Assembly: GCF_003253705.1 (NCBI RefSeq)
Contig: NZ_QKYU01000018.1
Location: 49,143 to 113,142, forward strand
Reading direction: 5' to 3'
Origin: Humitalea rosea
Lineage (GTDB): Bacteria > Pseudomonadota > Alphaproteobacteria > Acetobacterales > Acetobacteraceae
DNA length: 64,000 nt
The notes under the pieces were generated by a model. It ran no database searches. It had not been told where the DNA came from and worked only from the letters and a program-made list of their open reading frames with translations. Positions 47,367 through 55,682 of the stretch are shown here, piece after piece; position 1 is the stretch's first letter, and every line of letters begins with the position of its first letter. The position numbers and the translations under genes were made by a program.

Positions 47367-47916
47367 CGGGACGCGGTGTTGCGCCTTCCACAGCTTCGAC
47401 CGCCTTCAGCGCGGGCACGACCAGCGAATAAAATCGATCGCGACTGATGCTGGTTCCGGCTCCGAGTTGGCCCGTATCGTAAAGACGCCGAATCAGCGGA
47501 GAGGGGACAACGAAGACCGGCACATCCGGAAACAACGTGATGTCAGAGCAAAGATAGCCGCCGATCGAGTCGAGTTTTTCGAAGAAGCCTCCTTCCTCAA
47601 AACGCCGCCCGCTGCCGACCATGTAACTCGGGCAAAAATAGATGTTCTTGCTGACAGATCGAACTTCCCAGCACTGACCTGCCTCGTCGATCAGGTCGTA
47701 GCCGGCGCCCTCCGAGGCAGCGAGCCGCCATCCCGGATGGGCGTCCCGGAATCTCCGTTCAAGGATGAACGAAATGCGTCGACCGTCCCTGAAATAACGA
47801 ACGACGTCGTCCCTGCCGATCTTCAGGGCAGCCGCGAGCCCATCCAGCTCCCAGGTAAAGCGTAGCGTGCGATCCAATCGACGACATCCCAAGCATCTAG
47901 ATCGCAAAAGGAGCAT
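47347..47916 (-). CDS. Unknown protein with a nuclease-like EVR core
   Basis: A 189-residue protein with no family I recognise. ATG 47916 has GGAGG 9 nt upstream. The central GYDLIDEAGQCWEVRSVSKN has the Asp and E-x-R spacing of a PD-(D/E)XK fold with Arg in place of the usual Lys. CLGC occurs near the N-terminus. It is convergent with the 46833 gene, overlapping by 20 nt. Candidate restriction or Vsr-like companion; not demonstrable from sequence. Confidence 0.5.
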   Translation of the reverse strand: MLLLRSRCLGCRRLDRTLRFTWELDGLAAALKIGRDDVVRYFRDGRRISFILERRFRDAHPGWRLAASEGAGYDLIDEAGQCWEVRSVSKNIYFCPSYMVGSGRRFEEGGFFEKLDSIGGYLCSDITLFPDVPVFVVPSPLIRRLYDTGQLGAGTSISRDRFYSLVVPALKAVEAVEGATPRPVNPDQK

Positions 47917-48010
47917 TTGCGGCAGCCTCCGTCTAGTGACGGACCGCGGCTCCCCTATCCGCCAGGATCAGCAGAGGAGATGATACCGAATCGATGCAAG
48001 CGGGGAAACC

Positions 48011-48667
48011 ATGGCGGCACGTTCGGCGCGAGTTGTGGCTGTGGAGGATGCTGAGCCTGAGGCCAAGCTCACGTCCTTCAGTGAATTTTACACAAGACTC
48101 CAGCGGTGGGAGGGAATTGCCAATCCTCGGAACCTCATTGGCCCCTGGCCGCCGCGACGGCGGGAAGGGATCGCCGCTGCACTTTCGGCAGGGTTCGACG
48201 CCGCTGGCTTGCTTGGCGCCGAGATACCCGGATTTGCCGGTAGCACCCCCCAGTCCAGAGGTAATAAGGCAGCAAAGTTCCTGAAGGACCGGCTTACCGC
48301 CGTTCCCTCCTATCGGTTGGGCGTCATCGGTGGGGCGGGATACCCAGATTTCGTCCTACGGTGGCAGGGCGGATGGTGCTGCGCAGAGGTGAAGAGCACG
48401 TCCAAGCTGGATGGCGACGCCAGCAGCCTCCGCATCGTGCTGACCGGCTCCACCGCGCGTCTACGTGCTGAAATCGATAGAATCGGCCACGACGCGCCTC
48501 CGCCATGCCACCTCCTCTTCACGCTCAACCACAATGATGAGGGCGTCGTGACCGGAATGCGGCTGGACTTTCTCGAGCCGGACACGATGGTCAGCGTCAA
48601 GCTTGAAGCGTCCACTTCCCGAGTAATGCTTGGGCGAGGCCAGCAGAGATTTCACTCGCACCCTTGA
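48011..48667 (+). CDS. Putative type II restriction endonuclease
   Basis: A 218-residue protein with a clear PD-(D/E)XK motif: GYPDFVLRW, nine residues, then CAEVKSTSK. The N-terminal part (FYTRLQRWEGIANPRNLIGPWPP) gives no recognised domain. It converges tail-to-tail with the methyltransferase at 48682 (14-nt gap). The endonuclease/methylase pairing is the usual type II layout; the target sequence is unknown. Confidence 0.65.
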   Translation: MAARSARVVAVEDAEPEAKLTSFSEFYTRLQRWEGIANPRNLIGPWPPRRREGIAAALSAGFDAAGLLGAEIPGFAGSTPQSRGNKAAKFLKDRLTAVPSYRLGVIGGAGYPDFVLRWQGGWCCAEVKSTSKLDGDASSLRIVLTGSTARLRAEIDRIGHDAPPPCHLLFTLNHNDEGVVTGMRLDFLEPDTMVSVKLEASTSRVMLGRGQQRFHSHP

Positions 48668-48681
48668 GGTGCGCGCTTCGT

Positions 48682-49977
48682 TTAATGACGGCGAAGGAGC
48701 ACGATTCGGTTGGTGTTTGTGCCCTTTGCATTGTTGTCCACGCCCCAGCAGTTGGCCGTCTTTGTGAACTCCTGCTGATTGACTATGACGGCCAGCCTGT
48801 CGAAAGGCAGACCTTCGGCAGCGCGCCACACCGCACGCTCTAGTAGAACCTTTCCATTACGGACTTCTCCCACCTCGAACGCTACATGGCCTCCGGGCCG
48901 GACGATTCGTGCCATTTCGGTCAAAGCGGCGCGAACCATCGCCTCCCAGGCTACCTCGGTGCGGTGCATAGCGATCTCGACGGCGTCGGCGTCAATGCCC
49001 GCGAACCATCCGCGCAGCCAATTGTCTTGCGCATATTGGACGATATCGAGGAAGGGCGGCGACGTAACAACGAGGTTCGCTGATCCGTCGGGTATGTGCG
49101 CCATCCGGGCGGCAGGACCCGTTCCAAGCATCGCGGGAGGGTGTGCGGGGGGAAGACCGTCCTTCAGCAGCTGTCGGGTCTTCTTGAGGATAACTGCCTT
49201 CACGTCGCGCAGAGGGGGCACTTGGTTGCGTTTGACGTTTATACGGAGCTGGTTCGTTACCGAGGTCGCTTGGTTCGGCGGCAGCGTGTAGACCGAGAAG
49301 AAGCCAGGCGAGTGGCCGGTGAGACGGTTGATCGCCACCATTCGTAACCAGTCTGTGGCAGGGTCGGGGCGCCGCTCGTCGAGTGGAGCCTCCCGCAATA
49401 GCCATTCTCGCAGTGCGCAGATTTGGCTGAGCGTCCCGGGGTGATAAAAGGCGAGAAGGTCACTGCGGACTTGGCCGGCGCGTTCCCAGGAAACCTCATT
49501 GAGGCGCTTCGCGATCATCGCGAGCGGTGGCGGCGCAAGGCGCGGACGGGTAAGCAGCGTAGACAACGGGTTGACGTCATTCCCGAGGGGTCGGCGGGCC
49601 ATGAGCGCTGCCTGCACCGGCGTGGTCCCTCTGCCCATGAACGGATCAAGCACCCCGTCGCCGGGGAGGGTCAGTCTGTCGATGAAAAACTCGGGCAGCT
49701 GCGGCTTAAAGCAGGCGCGATAGCTGACTTCGTGGATGCTGTGTGCCTGACGTTGGCCCGCGGTCCAGAACTCGTTTACCAGGTAGGGGATCCCGTCCTC
49801 AATCCACTCGCGTGTCTCTGTTCCGAAGTCCCGAAATGACCGGACTGCGGCCAGAAAGACCTCCGACGACATAGCGCTGGGCGTTGCAGACGAAGCAGGG
49901 ACCGACGGCGCAAGCGCCGGCTCATCGAACAGAGGCAGAGCTTCACGCTGCACGCGGAGGGCGGACGATCTGGACAT
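48682..49977 (-). CDS. DNA methyltransferase, N6/N4 type
   Basis: A 431-residue SAM-dependent DNA methylase. The catalytic motif TSPPFLDIVQYAQDNW lies in the C-terminal half and the SAM motif DPFMGRGTTPVQAAL in the N-terminal half; as printed, FMGRGTT precedes TSPPF. TSPPF favours N4-cytosine or N6-adenine methylation. It likely protects the host from the neighbouring nuclease(s). Confidence 0.85.
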   Translation of the reverse strand: MSRSSALRVQREALPLFDEPALAPSVPASSATPSAMSSEVFLAAVRSFRDFGTETREWIEDGIPYLVNEFWTAGQRQAHSIHEVSYRACFKPQLPEFFIDRLTLPGDGVLDPFMGRGTTPVQAALMARRPLGNDVNPLSTLLTRPRLAPPPLAMIAKRLNEVSWERAGQVRSDLLAFYHPGTLSQICALREWLLREAPLDERRPDPATDWLRMVAINRLTGHSPGFFSVYTLPPNQATSVTNQLRINVKRNQVPPLRDVKAVILKKTRQLLKDGLPPAHPPAMLGTGPAARMAHIPDGSANLVVTSPPFLDIVQYAQDNWLRGWFAGIDADAVEIAMHRTEVAWEAMVRAALTEMARIVRPGGHVAFEVGEVRNGKVLLERAVWRAAEGLPFDRLAVIVNQQEFTKTANCWGVDNNAKGTNTNRIVLLRRH

Positions 49978-50283
49978 AGCGACTCCAATTCAATGTGCAC
50001 ACTAACGCAGCGACGAGGCGCGTACAACCCTCAATGCTCCCGCGGCGCCGCGAGGCAAGGTTCCTCTATTAGCCGCGTTTCGATGCAGGCCGCGTTGTCT
50101 GGCTTGCTCCACGGCCCAAGCGGGCCTCGGCTTTGTGAAATTTCACCCCGGCGCGGCCTCAGCTGGCGACGGGATTGGAGCCGACCTCCCGCGCGACGGC
50201 CGGCGGCCTGCCACTCAGGACTGCCGCCAGAGGCGGCGTGTAGCAGTGCGGTCAACTTTCCCGCGTCCCCATGGATCGCGCGG
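49978..50283. other. Intergenic stretch between methylase and recombinase cassette
   Basis: About 300 bases with no supported gene. It contains the methylase promoter region, including an AT-rich patch with the palindrome GTGCAC around 49994. Two overlapping open frames here read as low-quality Arg/Gly/Pro sequence and are not called. Confidence 0.6.
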
Positions 50284-50670
50284 TCATTGATCCGCCCACA
50301 GAGCAGTGCGCTGTTGGTCCCAGGATTCTGTAACCCCAGCAAGAAGGATGGGAAGACTGAGGACTTTGGACTGCCCGCTCAAGACCGCATCAATCACGTC
50401 TGGCGCCAGAAGGGTCAGGGTAAGCAGGCGCCCGAGGTAGCCGCGGTCAATCTTTTCGGCGCACGCCATCTCGGTGACCGACTCGTAGGTCCTCCTGTCG
50501 AGCATGCGCTGATAGCGAAACGCCCGAGCAAGCGCCTTTAACAGCGCCGGGTCGGCCCGCGTCGTGACCGGCGCGACACCATCCGCTATCGGGGTCACGA
50601 CGGTCTTCCGTCCCGGCCGATGCCGAATCGCCAGCGGCACTCGGACCGTGATGCTGGTGGCTGCCGTCAT
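50284..50670 (-). CDS. Small protein coupled to the serine recombinase
   Basis: A 128-residue protein of a type regularly found after such recombinases. The segment AFRYQRMLDRRTYESVTEMACAEKIDRGYLGRLLTLTLLAPDVIDAVLSG reads as an HTH-like helical region. The ATG overlaps the recombinase stop by four bases. It may be an accessory DNA-binding factor; not proven. Confidence 0.75.
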   Translation of the reverse strand: MTAATSITVRVPLAIRHRPGRKTVVTPIADGVAPVTTRADPALLKALARAFRYQRMLDRRTYESVTEMACAEKIDRGYLGRLLTLTLLAPDVIDAVLSGQSKVLSLPILLAGVTESWDQQRTALWADQ

Positions 50671-52019
50671 GCCGCTGCACTCAGGGCATCGGGCCCGATG
50701 GCGGTGAGGTCCCGCACCAGGCTGCCGAGCCCGTCCAGCCGCAGCCGAATGTCCGCGCCGGCCGGGCCGACCACCACCCGCTCCACCAGCGACCGCACGA
50801 TCCGCGCCTGCTCCGCCGGAAAGAGGTGCTCCCACAGCGGGTCGAGCCGATGGAGCGCGTCCTGGGTCTCGCCCTCAGTCAGGTCCGGCGCCTCCCTGCG
50901 CGCCGCCCGCCACGTGCCGACTACGATCTCAGGCTGCCGGAGCAGCGCTCGCACCTGGTCCACCACCGCTGCCTCGATCTCCGCCGCCGATACCCGGCGC
51001 ACGATGCTGGCGTCACCGGCGGCGTCGCCCTTCAGGACCCGCTGCGCCACATAGTAGCGGTAGAGCCGGCCGTTCTTCCGGGCGTGGGTCGGCGACAGCG
51101 CCCGGCCATCCACCCCAAAGATCAGTCCCTTCAGCAGCGCCGGCGTTTGCGCCCGATTCTGGTTGGCGCGCACCCTTGGGCTGGTCTGCAGCACGGCGTG
51201 CGCCCGGTCCCACAGTTCCCGCGGCACGATGCCCTGGTGCTCACCGGGATAGATCTGCCCCTTGTGCGCGGCCTCGCCGACATAGGTCCGGTTGTTCAGC
51301 AGCTTATAGACGTCGCCCTTGTCGAGCGGTCGCCCGGCCTTGCTGGTGGCGCCCTCCGCCCGGAGACGGGTCACCGTCTCGATGCCCGATCCCGTCTCGG
51401 CGAAGATCTCGAACACACGGCGCACCCGCGGCGCCTCGTCCTCGTTCACCACTAGCTTCCGTGCCACGACGTCGTAGCCGAGCGGCACCTTGCCCCCCAT
51501 CCACATGCCGCGGGCGCGGGAGGCGGCGAACTTGTCGCGGATCCGCTCGCCAATGACCTCTCGCTCGAACTGCGCAAAGCTGAGGAGGATGTTCAGCGTC
51601 AGCCGGCCCATCGACGTGGTGGTGTTGAAGCTCTGCGTGACGGAAACGAAGGTCACGCCGTGCGCGTCCATCACCTCCACCAGCTTGGCGAAATCCATCA
51701 GCGAGCGACTGAGCCTATCGATCTTGTAGACGACAATCACATCGACCAGGTCGGCCCGGATGTCGCGGAGCAGGCGCTGCAATGCCGGTCGCTCCAGCGT
51801 GCCGCCCGAGAACCCGCCGTCGTCATAGCGGTCGCGCACCAGCAACCAGCCCTCGGCGCGCTGGCTGGTGATGTACGCTTCGCAGGCGTCGCGCTGCGCG
51901 TCGAGCGTGTTGAATTCCTTCTCCAGCCCCTCGTCGGTGGATTTCCGCGTGTAGACCGCGCAGCGCAGTTTCTTCGTCGTGGCCGGCATGGCCGGCTCGA
52001 TGCGAGCGCGGCGGGTCAT
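50667..52019 (-). CDS. Large serine recombinase
   Basis: A 450-residue site-specific recombinase. The catalytic domain has the nucleophile Ser in YTRKSTDEGLEKEFNTL, then YDDGGFSGGTLERPAL, VYKIDRLSRSLMDFA and FEREVIGERIRDK. The recombinase domain follows (PLGYDVVARKLVVNEDEAPRVRRVFEIF). Where relatives carry a Cys-rich zinc ribbon (CxxCG), this protein has IFGVDGRALSPTHARKNGRLYRYYVAQ with no Cys. It may mobilise the island or be a resident invertase-like enzyme. Confidence 0.9.
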   Translation of the reverse strand: MTRRARIEPAMPATTKKLRCAVYTRKSTDEGLEKEFNTLDAQRDACEAYITSQRAEGWLLVRDRYDDGGFSGGTLERPALQRLLRDIRADLVDVIVVYKIDRLSRSLMDFAKLVEVMDAHGVTFVSVTQSFNTTTSMGRLTLNILLSFAQFEREVIGERIRDKFAASRARGMWMGGKVPLGYDVVARKLVVNEDEAPRVRRVFEIFAETGSGIETVTRLRAEGATSKAGRPLDKGDVYKLLNNRTYVGEAAHKGQIYPGEHQGIVPRELWDRAHAVLQTSPRVRANQNRAQTPALLKGLIFGVDGRALSPTHARKNGRLYRYYVAQRVLKGDAAGDASIVRRVSAAEIEAAVVDQVRALLRQPEIVVGTWRAARREAPDLTEGETQDALHRLDPLWEHLFPAEQARIVRSLVERVVVGPAGADIRLRLDGLGSLVRDLTAIGPDALSAAA

Positions 52020-52513
52020 GCGTCACCTCGCGCGCGCAGTCCGAAGAACGTCCAGCCGTTCCAGCGCGTGCCGGTGATATGGCGCGCGATGGCTGAGAGC
52101 GACTGGTAGGGCCGCCCCTCAAATTCGAAGTCGTTGACGCGCACCGTGACCACGTGCTGCACGCCCTGCCATTCGCGGAGCAGGCGCGTGCCGGCCAGCG
52201 GCCGGCTGTCGGCACGAATACGGCGCAGGACGACGTTGCCGCCATCCAATTGCTCGCCCAGCGCCACCAGCCGGTCGACGGTCTCGGGCTTCAGCCCGCC
52301 ATAGGCCAATTCCTGGATGCGATAGGCCAGCCGGCTCTGGATGTAGGCCCGGTTCCAGGGCGGCGGCTCCTTGCCGAACAGTTCCCGCCATTGGTCCTTC
52401 AGCGTGGCGGTCGGCGCCGCCGGCAGCGCGGCGAGCCGGCTCAGCACCTGCGTCGGCGGGATCTTCGGGATGGTCGGTGCTGCCGCGGGCGCGGCAGGTG
52501 AACGTCTGGTCAT
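52016..52513 (-). CDS. DUF2924 family protein
   Basis: A 165-residue protein of DUF2924, routinely encoded immediately before alphaproteobacterial serine recombinases. Conserved features are LKDQWRELFGKEPPPWNRAYIQSRLAYRIQELAYGGL and EFEGRPYQSLSAIARHITGTRWNGWTFFGL. It overlaps both neighbours by four bases. Function unknown; coupling suggests a partner of the recombinase. Confidence 0.85.
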   Translation of the reverse strand: MTRRSPAAPAAAPTIPKIPPTQVLSRLAALPAAPTATLKDQWRELFGKEPPPWNRAYIQSRLAYRIQELAYGGLKPETVDRLVALGEQLDGGNVVLRRIRADSRPLAGTRLLREWQGVQHVVTVRVNDFEFEGRPYQSLSAIARHITGTRWNGWTFFGLRARGDA

Positions 52514-52728
52514 GCGAGTCCCTTCCTGTTGGGTTTCGCATGCAGGCGCTGGTGGGCAGTGGAGTGTAGGAGAGTGTCTCCCGCCCCCCGAGCTATCTCG
52601 GCATCGCGCGGTTCATCCTCGGCAACGCGGCTGCGGAGCCGCACCAGGCCCGCAGCGAGGATGCCGCAAACCTCTCGGAGGTGGGGCGGCAGGTGGGCGT
52701 TGACGGGAAGGTTGGATCGAGGCGCCAT
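52510..52728 (-). CDS. Small first gene of the recombinase cassette
   Basis: A 72-residue protein, mostly helical by appearance (PPHLREVCGILAAGLVRLRSR), that I do not recognise. Its stop overlaps the DUF2924 start by four bases (ATGA), which supports it as a real gene. It diverges from the 52801 gene across 72 nt. Confidence 0.65.
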   Translation of the reverse strand: MAPRSNLPVNAHLPPHLREVCGILAAGLVRLRSRVAEDEPRDAEIARGAGDTLLHSTAHQRLHAKPNRKGLA

Positions 52729-52800
52729 GCTATTGATTACCGGCGTCGCGGTCCGAGTGTTTCACCCAACCACCGATTGGATTCGACAGCGGTATGCCTC

Positions 52801-54072
52801 ATGATGTACCGGTTTCGTTCCCCATCACAGGACCGTCACGTGCAGAAGGACTTCACCAAGTTCGCCAACCAGCGGTTTCTCAAGACCGTGAACTGGGAGG
52901 TCCTGGGCCGTCTTCTGGCCAAGCACGCGGAGGGGTTACCAAAACTGGCTCTCTCCCTCCTGGCGGCCAACCCCGCGGAGGGCCGCAAACAGATCTCGGA
53001 TTTCCTTCTCGGGCCGCGCGACGATTACCCCGAGACGCTGATCCACGATTTGCACCGGATCGTCCGCCTCGACAGCGCGCAGGGCATGCAGCTCATCCTG
53101 GACGAGGCTGAGCGCCAGAAGGTCGTCATCATGGAGCCGGCGGATCGCGCGACGGCCACGGCGCGCGACATCGCCCTCCTTGCTTTCGTCGACCATCCGG
53201 AGGTTTTCGCGGAAGCCGAGCACACCTCGGTCTTCGTACCGCCGCCGAGCGTGTCGGAATTCAATGCCCGCGAGGAAGGCGTGACGCCCGAGGTCACCCC
53301 TGACACGCTGGAAGCCCTGCGTCTCGCGGCGGGAGAGCTCTTCGCAGCCGACCTGCGGGGCAAGTACTGCCGCGTGCGTCCCTACGAGGACGATGGCGAG
53401 CTCTGCATCGCGGTCAGGCACGGCGCGCCGCCGGTATCGACCGAGGTAGTCAAGGGTGAGAAGGACAGTGTGATCGGCTTCCAGGAGATCGACACAGCCG
53501 TCATCTCCTATGCCGAACTCACGGGCCGCCTCACGGTCTGGGGCTGCGCCAAGAAGCGCCGGGGCGACTTGGCCGAGGCCTTTGCCACCCACATCCTGGG
53601 CCAGCCCGGCTTGTTCAAGGCGGCGGACGCACAGCGCCTCTACACGCTCGAGCCGCTGGAGCGATCGGGCGGCGCCTTCACCTTCCGGAAGGGTGACGAC
53701 GACGAGATCGATCGGATCCTGATTGTCGAAGCGCAGGCCAACCGGGTGACCACCAACATCAAGACCGGGCAAGAGAAGACCCTCTTCTCGCTGACCGTCC
53801 GCGACCCATCTGGCAACGCCCTGAAGCTGCTGCATCAGAGCCGGACGGACATCATCTACGGCGACAATGCTTGGCGGTTGGGTCACATCACCGCACGGGT
53901 CGTCCTCAAGACGCAGGGCGGCCGGGCACCGACCATCACCGTCAAGATCAAGCCCGACGATTCACTCAGCTTCCAGCGCAGCCGCCACAAGAAGCGGGTG
54001 ATGGCACTCCTCGCACTAAACAATCTGGTCCATGCACGACAGTCTGGCGAAGCTGCTCTGGCAGCTGAGTGA
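52801..54072 (+). CDS. Unrecognised 423-aa protein of a two-gene module
   Basis: A 423-residue soluble protein with no domain I can name. The N-terminus (FTKFANQRFLKTVNWEVLGRLLAKH) is helical; a middle region carries SVFVPPPSVSEF; the C-terminal half is beta-rich with a KSRHKK-like basic end. ATG 52801 or 52804. The last 41 nt overlap the next gene, implying a tight functional pair. No membrane segment or signal peptide is visible. Confidence 0.7.
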   Translation: MMYRFRSPSQDRHVQKDFTKFANQRFLKTVNWEVLGRLLAKHAEGLPKLALSLLAANPAEGRKQISDFLLGPRDDYPETLIHDLHRIVRLDSAQGMQLILDEAERQKVVIMEPADRATATARDIALLAFVDHPEVFAEAEHTSVFVPPPSVSEFNAREEGVTPEVTPDTLEALRLAAGELFAADLRGKYCRVRPYEDDGELCIAVRHGAPPVSTEVVKGEKDSVIGFQEIDTAVISYAELTGRLTVWGCAKKRRGDLAEAFATHILGQPGLFKAADAQRLYTLEPLERSGGAFTFRKGDDDEIDRILIVEAQANRVTTNIKTGQEKTLFSLTVRDPSGNALKLLHQSRTDIIYGDNAWRLGHITARVVLKTQGGRAPTITVKIKPDDSLSFQRSRHKKRVMALLALNNLVHARQSGEAALAAE

Positions 54073-55000
54073 GGCGGGTGAGCCGGCCGTGATGTTCGGC
54101 CGGCAGCACACCGCGGATCAGGACGCCATGCTCCAGCGCCTGCTGGCGCTGGGCGTGCTGCTGCATGGCGAGCCAGTGACGACATGGGATCCGTGCGGTG
54201 ACTGCGACTGTGGCGCCGATGAGCGTCGTATTCGGTGGAATGCCAACATGCCATTCGCCGCCTGCGCGGCGGACCATCGTCGTGACCAGCAGCTGGCCCC
54301 AGACGACGTTCGGACCCTCAGCGTGGCGATCCCGACCCTCATCCAGGAGGCCGCCACGGCCACGGGGCTCGGTCAGGTTGAAGAGATCGCCCTCGGGATC
54401 TGGCGCCTCGGGCGTCTGCCAGATGGGCGCGTAGTGGTGGCGGCGCCGACGCGGGCCGCCTTGCTGCAGCCGGGTCTGGTGGGCGCAGTCCGCATGGTGG
54501 ACCGTGAGGGCCCGATCGTGCTCATCGGACCGACCCTTGGCGAACGGGACCGCGCGCTGCTTGCCAGCCAAGGCGTCCACCACGTCACGCCTTGCGATGC
54601 CTTGGCTTCATCTGGCAGCGGGCCGCCTCTGGCTTTCGATATAGGCCTGCTGCCTGATGGGCGCGCCGGAATGTATCGCCTGGCCCTCACAATCGGGACG
54701 CGAACGGTCCGCCTTGGCGAGCAGGAAACGTCGCTCCCGCCACGGCCATTCCAGCTTCTCAATATCCTCGCGCTGCAGCATCGGCGCGGAAAGCCGATCG
54801 TGAGCCGGCACGCCCTCCTGGACGAAATCTTCACCCCCAGCACCGCCGAAGCCGCGGTCCGCGATCTCGTGGGTGAACTACGCAAGAAGCTGAAACAGGC
54901 ATTTGGTGATTCCGAGGAGGTCGCGCAGCTGATCGCGACCCACACCACCGCCGGCTACGCCATCAGCCTCCCCCCTCTCACCGTATCGATGATGGAATAA
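54032..55000 (+). CDS. Cys-cluster/winged-helix protein, partner of 52801
   Basis: A 322-residue protein. The N-terminal third has a probable zinc site: WDPCGDCDCG followed about 20 residues later by AACAADHRR. The C-terminal about 90 residues match an OmpR-type winged helix (PPRPFQLLNILALQHRRGKPIVSRHALLDEIF, AVRDLVGELRKKLKQAF, TTAGYAIS). The middle domain is unassigned and no receiver domain is present. It overlaps 52801 by 41 nt. A DNA-binding sensor or regulator is inferred. Confidence 0.7.
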   Translation: MHDSLAKLLWQLSEAGEPAVMFGRQHTADQDAMLQRLLALGVLLHGEPVTTWDPCGDCDCGADERRIRWNANMPFAACAADHRRDQQLAPDDVRTLSVAIPTLIQEAATATGLGQVEEIALGIWRLGRLPDGRVVVAAPTRAALLQPGLVGAVRMVDREGPIVLIGPTLGERDRALLASQGVHHVTPCDALASSGSGPPLAFDIGLLPDGRAGMYRLALTIGTRTVRLGEQETSLPPRPFQLLNILALQHRRGKPIVSRHALLDEIFTPSTAEAAVRDLVGELRKKLKQAFGDSEEVAQLIATHTTAGYAISLPPLTVSMME

Positions 55001-55025
55001 TAGGCGGCGGGCCGAGCCGGGCCCG

Positions 55026-55065
55026 TTCCCACAACGCTCCCACACCTGTCCCACCCCTGTGGGAA
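55026..55065. repeat. TCCCAC direct repeats at 11-bp spacing with an inverted copy
   Basis: TCCCAC occurs at 55027, 55038 and 55049, exactly 11 bp apart, and its inverse GTGGGA at 55059. The outermost copies form a perfect 8-bp inverted repeat TTCCCACA/TGTGGGAA. Phasing on one face of the helix is typical of operators or replication iterons. It lies between the two-gene module and the sigma-like gene. Confidence 0.6.
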
Positions 55066-55082
55066 TGCGGCCCCGGCAGTTT

Positions 55083-55106
55083 CGGCTGGTCATCAACGAC
55101 CAGCCG
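55083..55106 (+). promoter_or_regulatory. Perfect hairpin before the sigma-like gene
   Basis: A 9-bp stem (CGGCTGGTC with GACCAGCCG) and a 6-nt loop ATCAAC, ending 9 nt before ATG 55116. Its last base abuts the GGAG ribosome site, so folding could mask initiation or attenuate transcription. No T tract follows. Confidence 0.55.
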
Positions 55107-55115
55107 GAGCCACCT

Positions 55116-55676
55116 ATGCACCCGCTCACCTTCGCCGAATTCGAACCACTGCACCGCATGGCCGAGCGCATGTCGCGCGGCCTGTGCCGCCGCCTCGGGC
55201 TTCCCGCGTATGACGCCGAGGATTTCGCCCAGGACCTCCTGACCGACTTCCTCGCCCGGCTGCCCGGCTTCAACGCGGCTCAGGGCGAGCTCGGCGCCTT
55301 CGCACTCACCTGCTTCCGGCACCATGCCGCGCTGCTGGCGCACCGCACCCACCGGCAGCGGGCACTCCACCACCCCGCCTCCCTCGATGATCCGTTGCCT
55401 GGCGGCACCACGGTCGGCGCCGTGCTGTCGGAGGCGGACGGCTACGGCGCGTGGATGGGGCAGCAGACCGACGCCTTCGCCGACGTGAATCGTCGCCTGG
55501 ACCTCGAGCGGATCGCTGGCGTGCTGACGGAAGAGGATGCGCCGCTCTGCGCTGCTCTCGCGCGTGGCGACGTCGATCCAGCCCGTCACGCCGGCCTGTC
55601 CCGCACCACGGCGTTCCGGCGCGTGCGCGAGATGCGGCTGCGGCTGTGCGCCGCCGGCGCCACTCCGGCGGCGTGA
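55116..55676 (+). CDS. Sigma-70-like RNA polymerase factor of the phage-like module
   Basis: A 186-residue protein with an ECF-type region 2 (YDAEDFAQDLLTDFLARLPGFNAAQGELGAFALTCFRHHAALLAHR) and a C-terminal region 4-like HTH (DPARHAGLSRTTAFRRVREMRLRL). ATG 55116 is chosen for its GGAG; a GTG at 55059 would run through the hairpin. It may direct transcription of the downstream replication genes. Some relatives of such proteins are plain DNA-binding factors. Confidence 0.7.
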   Translation: MHPLTFAEFEPLHRMAERMSRGLCRRLGLPAYDAEDFAQDLLTDFLARLPGFNAAQGELGAFALTCFRHHAALLAHRTHRQRALHHPASLDDPLPGGTTVGAVLSEADGYGAWMGQQTDAFADVNRRLDLERIAGVLTEEDAPLCAALARGDVDPARHAGLSRTTAFRRVREMRLRLCAAGATPAA

Positions 55677-55682
55677 AACAGA

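Noticed and set aside
50031..50541. Overlapping ORFs on both strands in the methylase-recombinase gap
   Set aside because: No start signals and Arg/Pro/Gly-rich composition; the coupled 128-residue gene explains the right part.
46410..52800. Tyrosine integrase next to the tRNA
   Set aside because: No ORF with the R..H.R..Y pattern was found; the only recombinase seen is the serine type.
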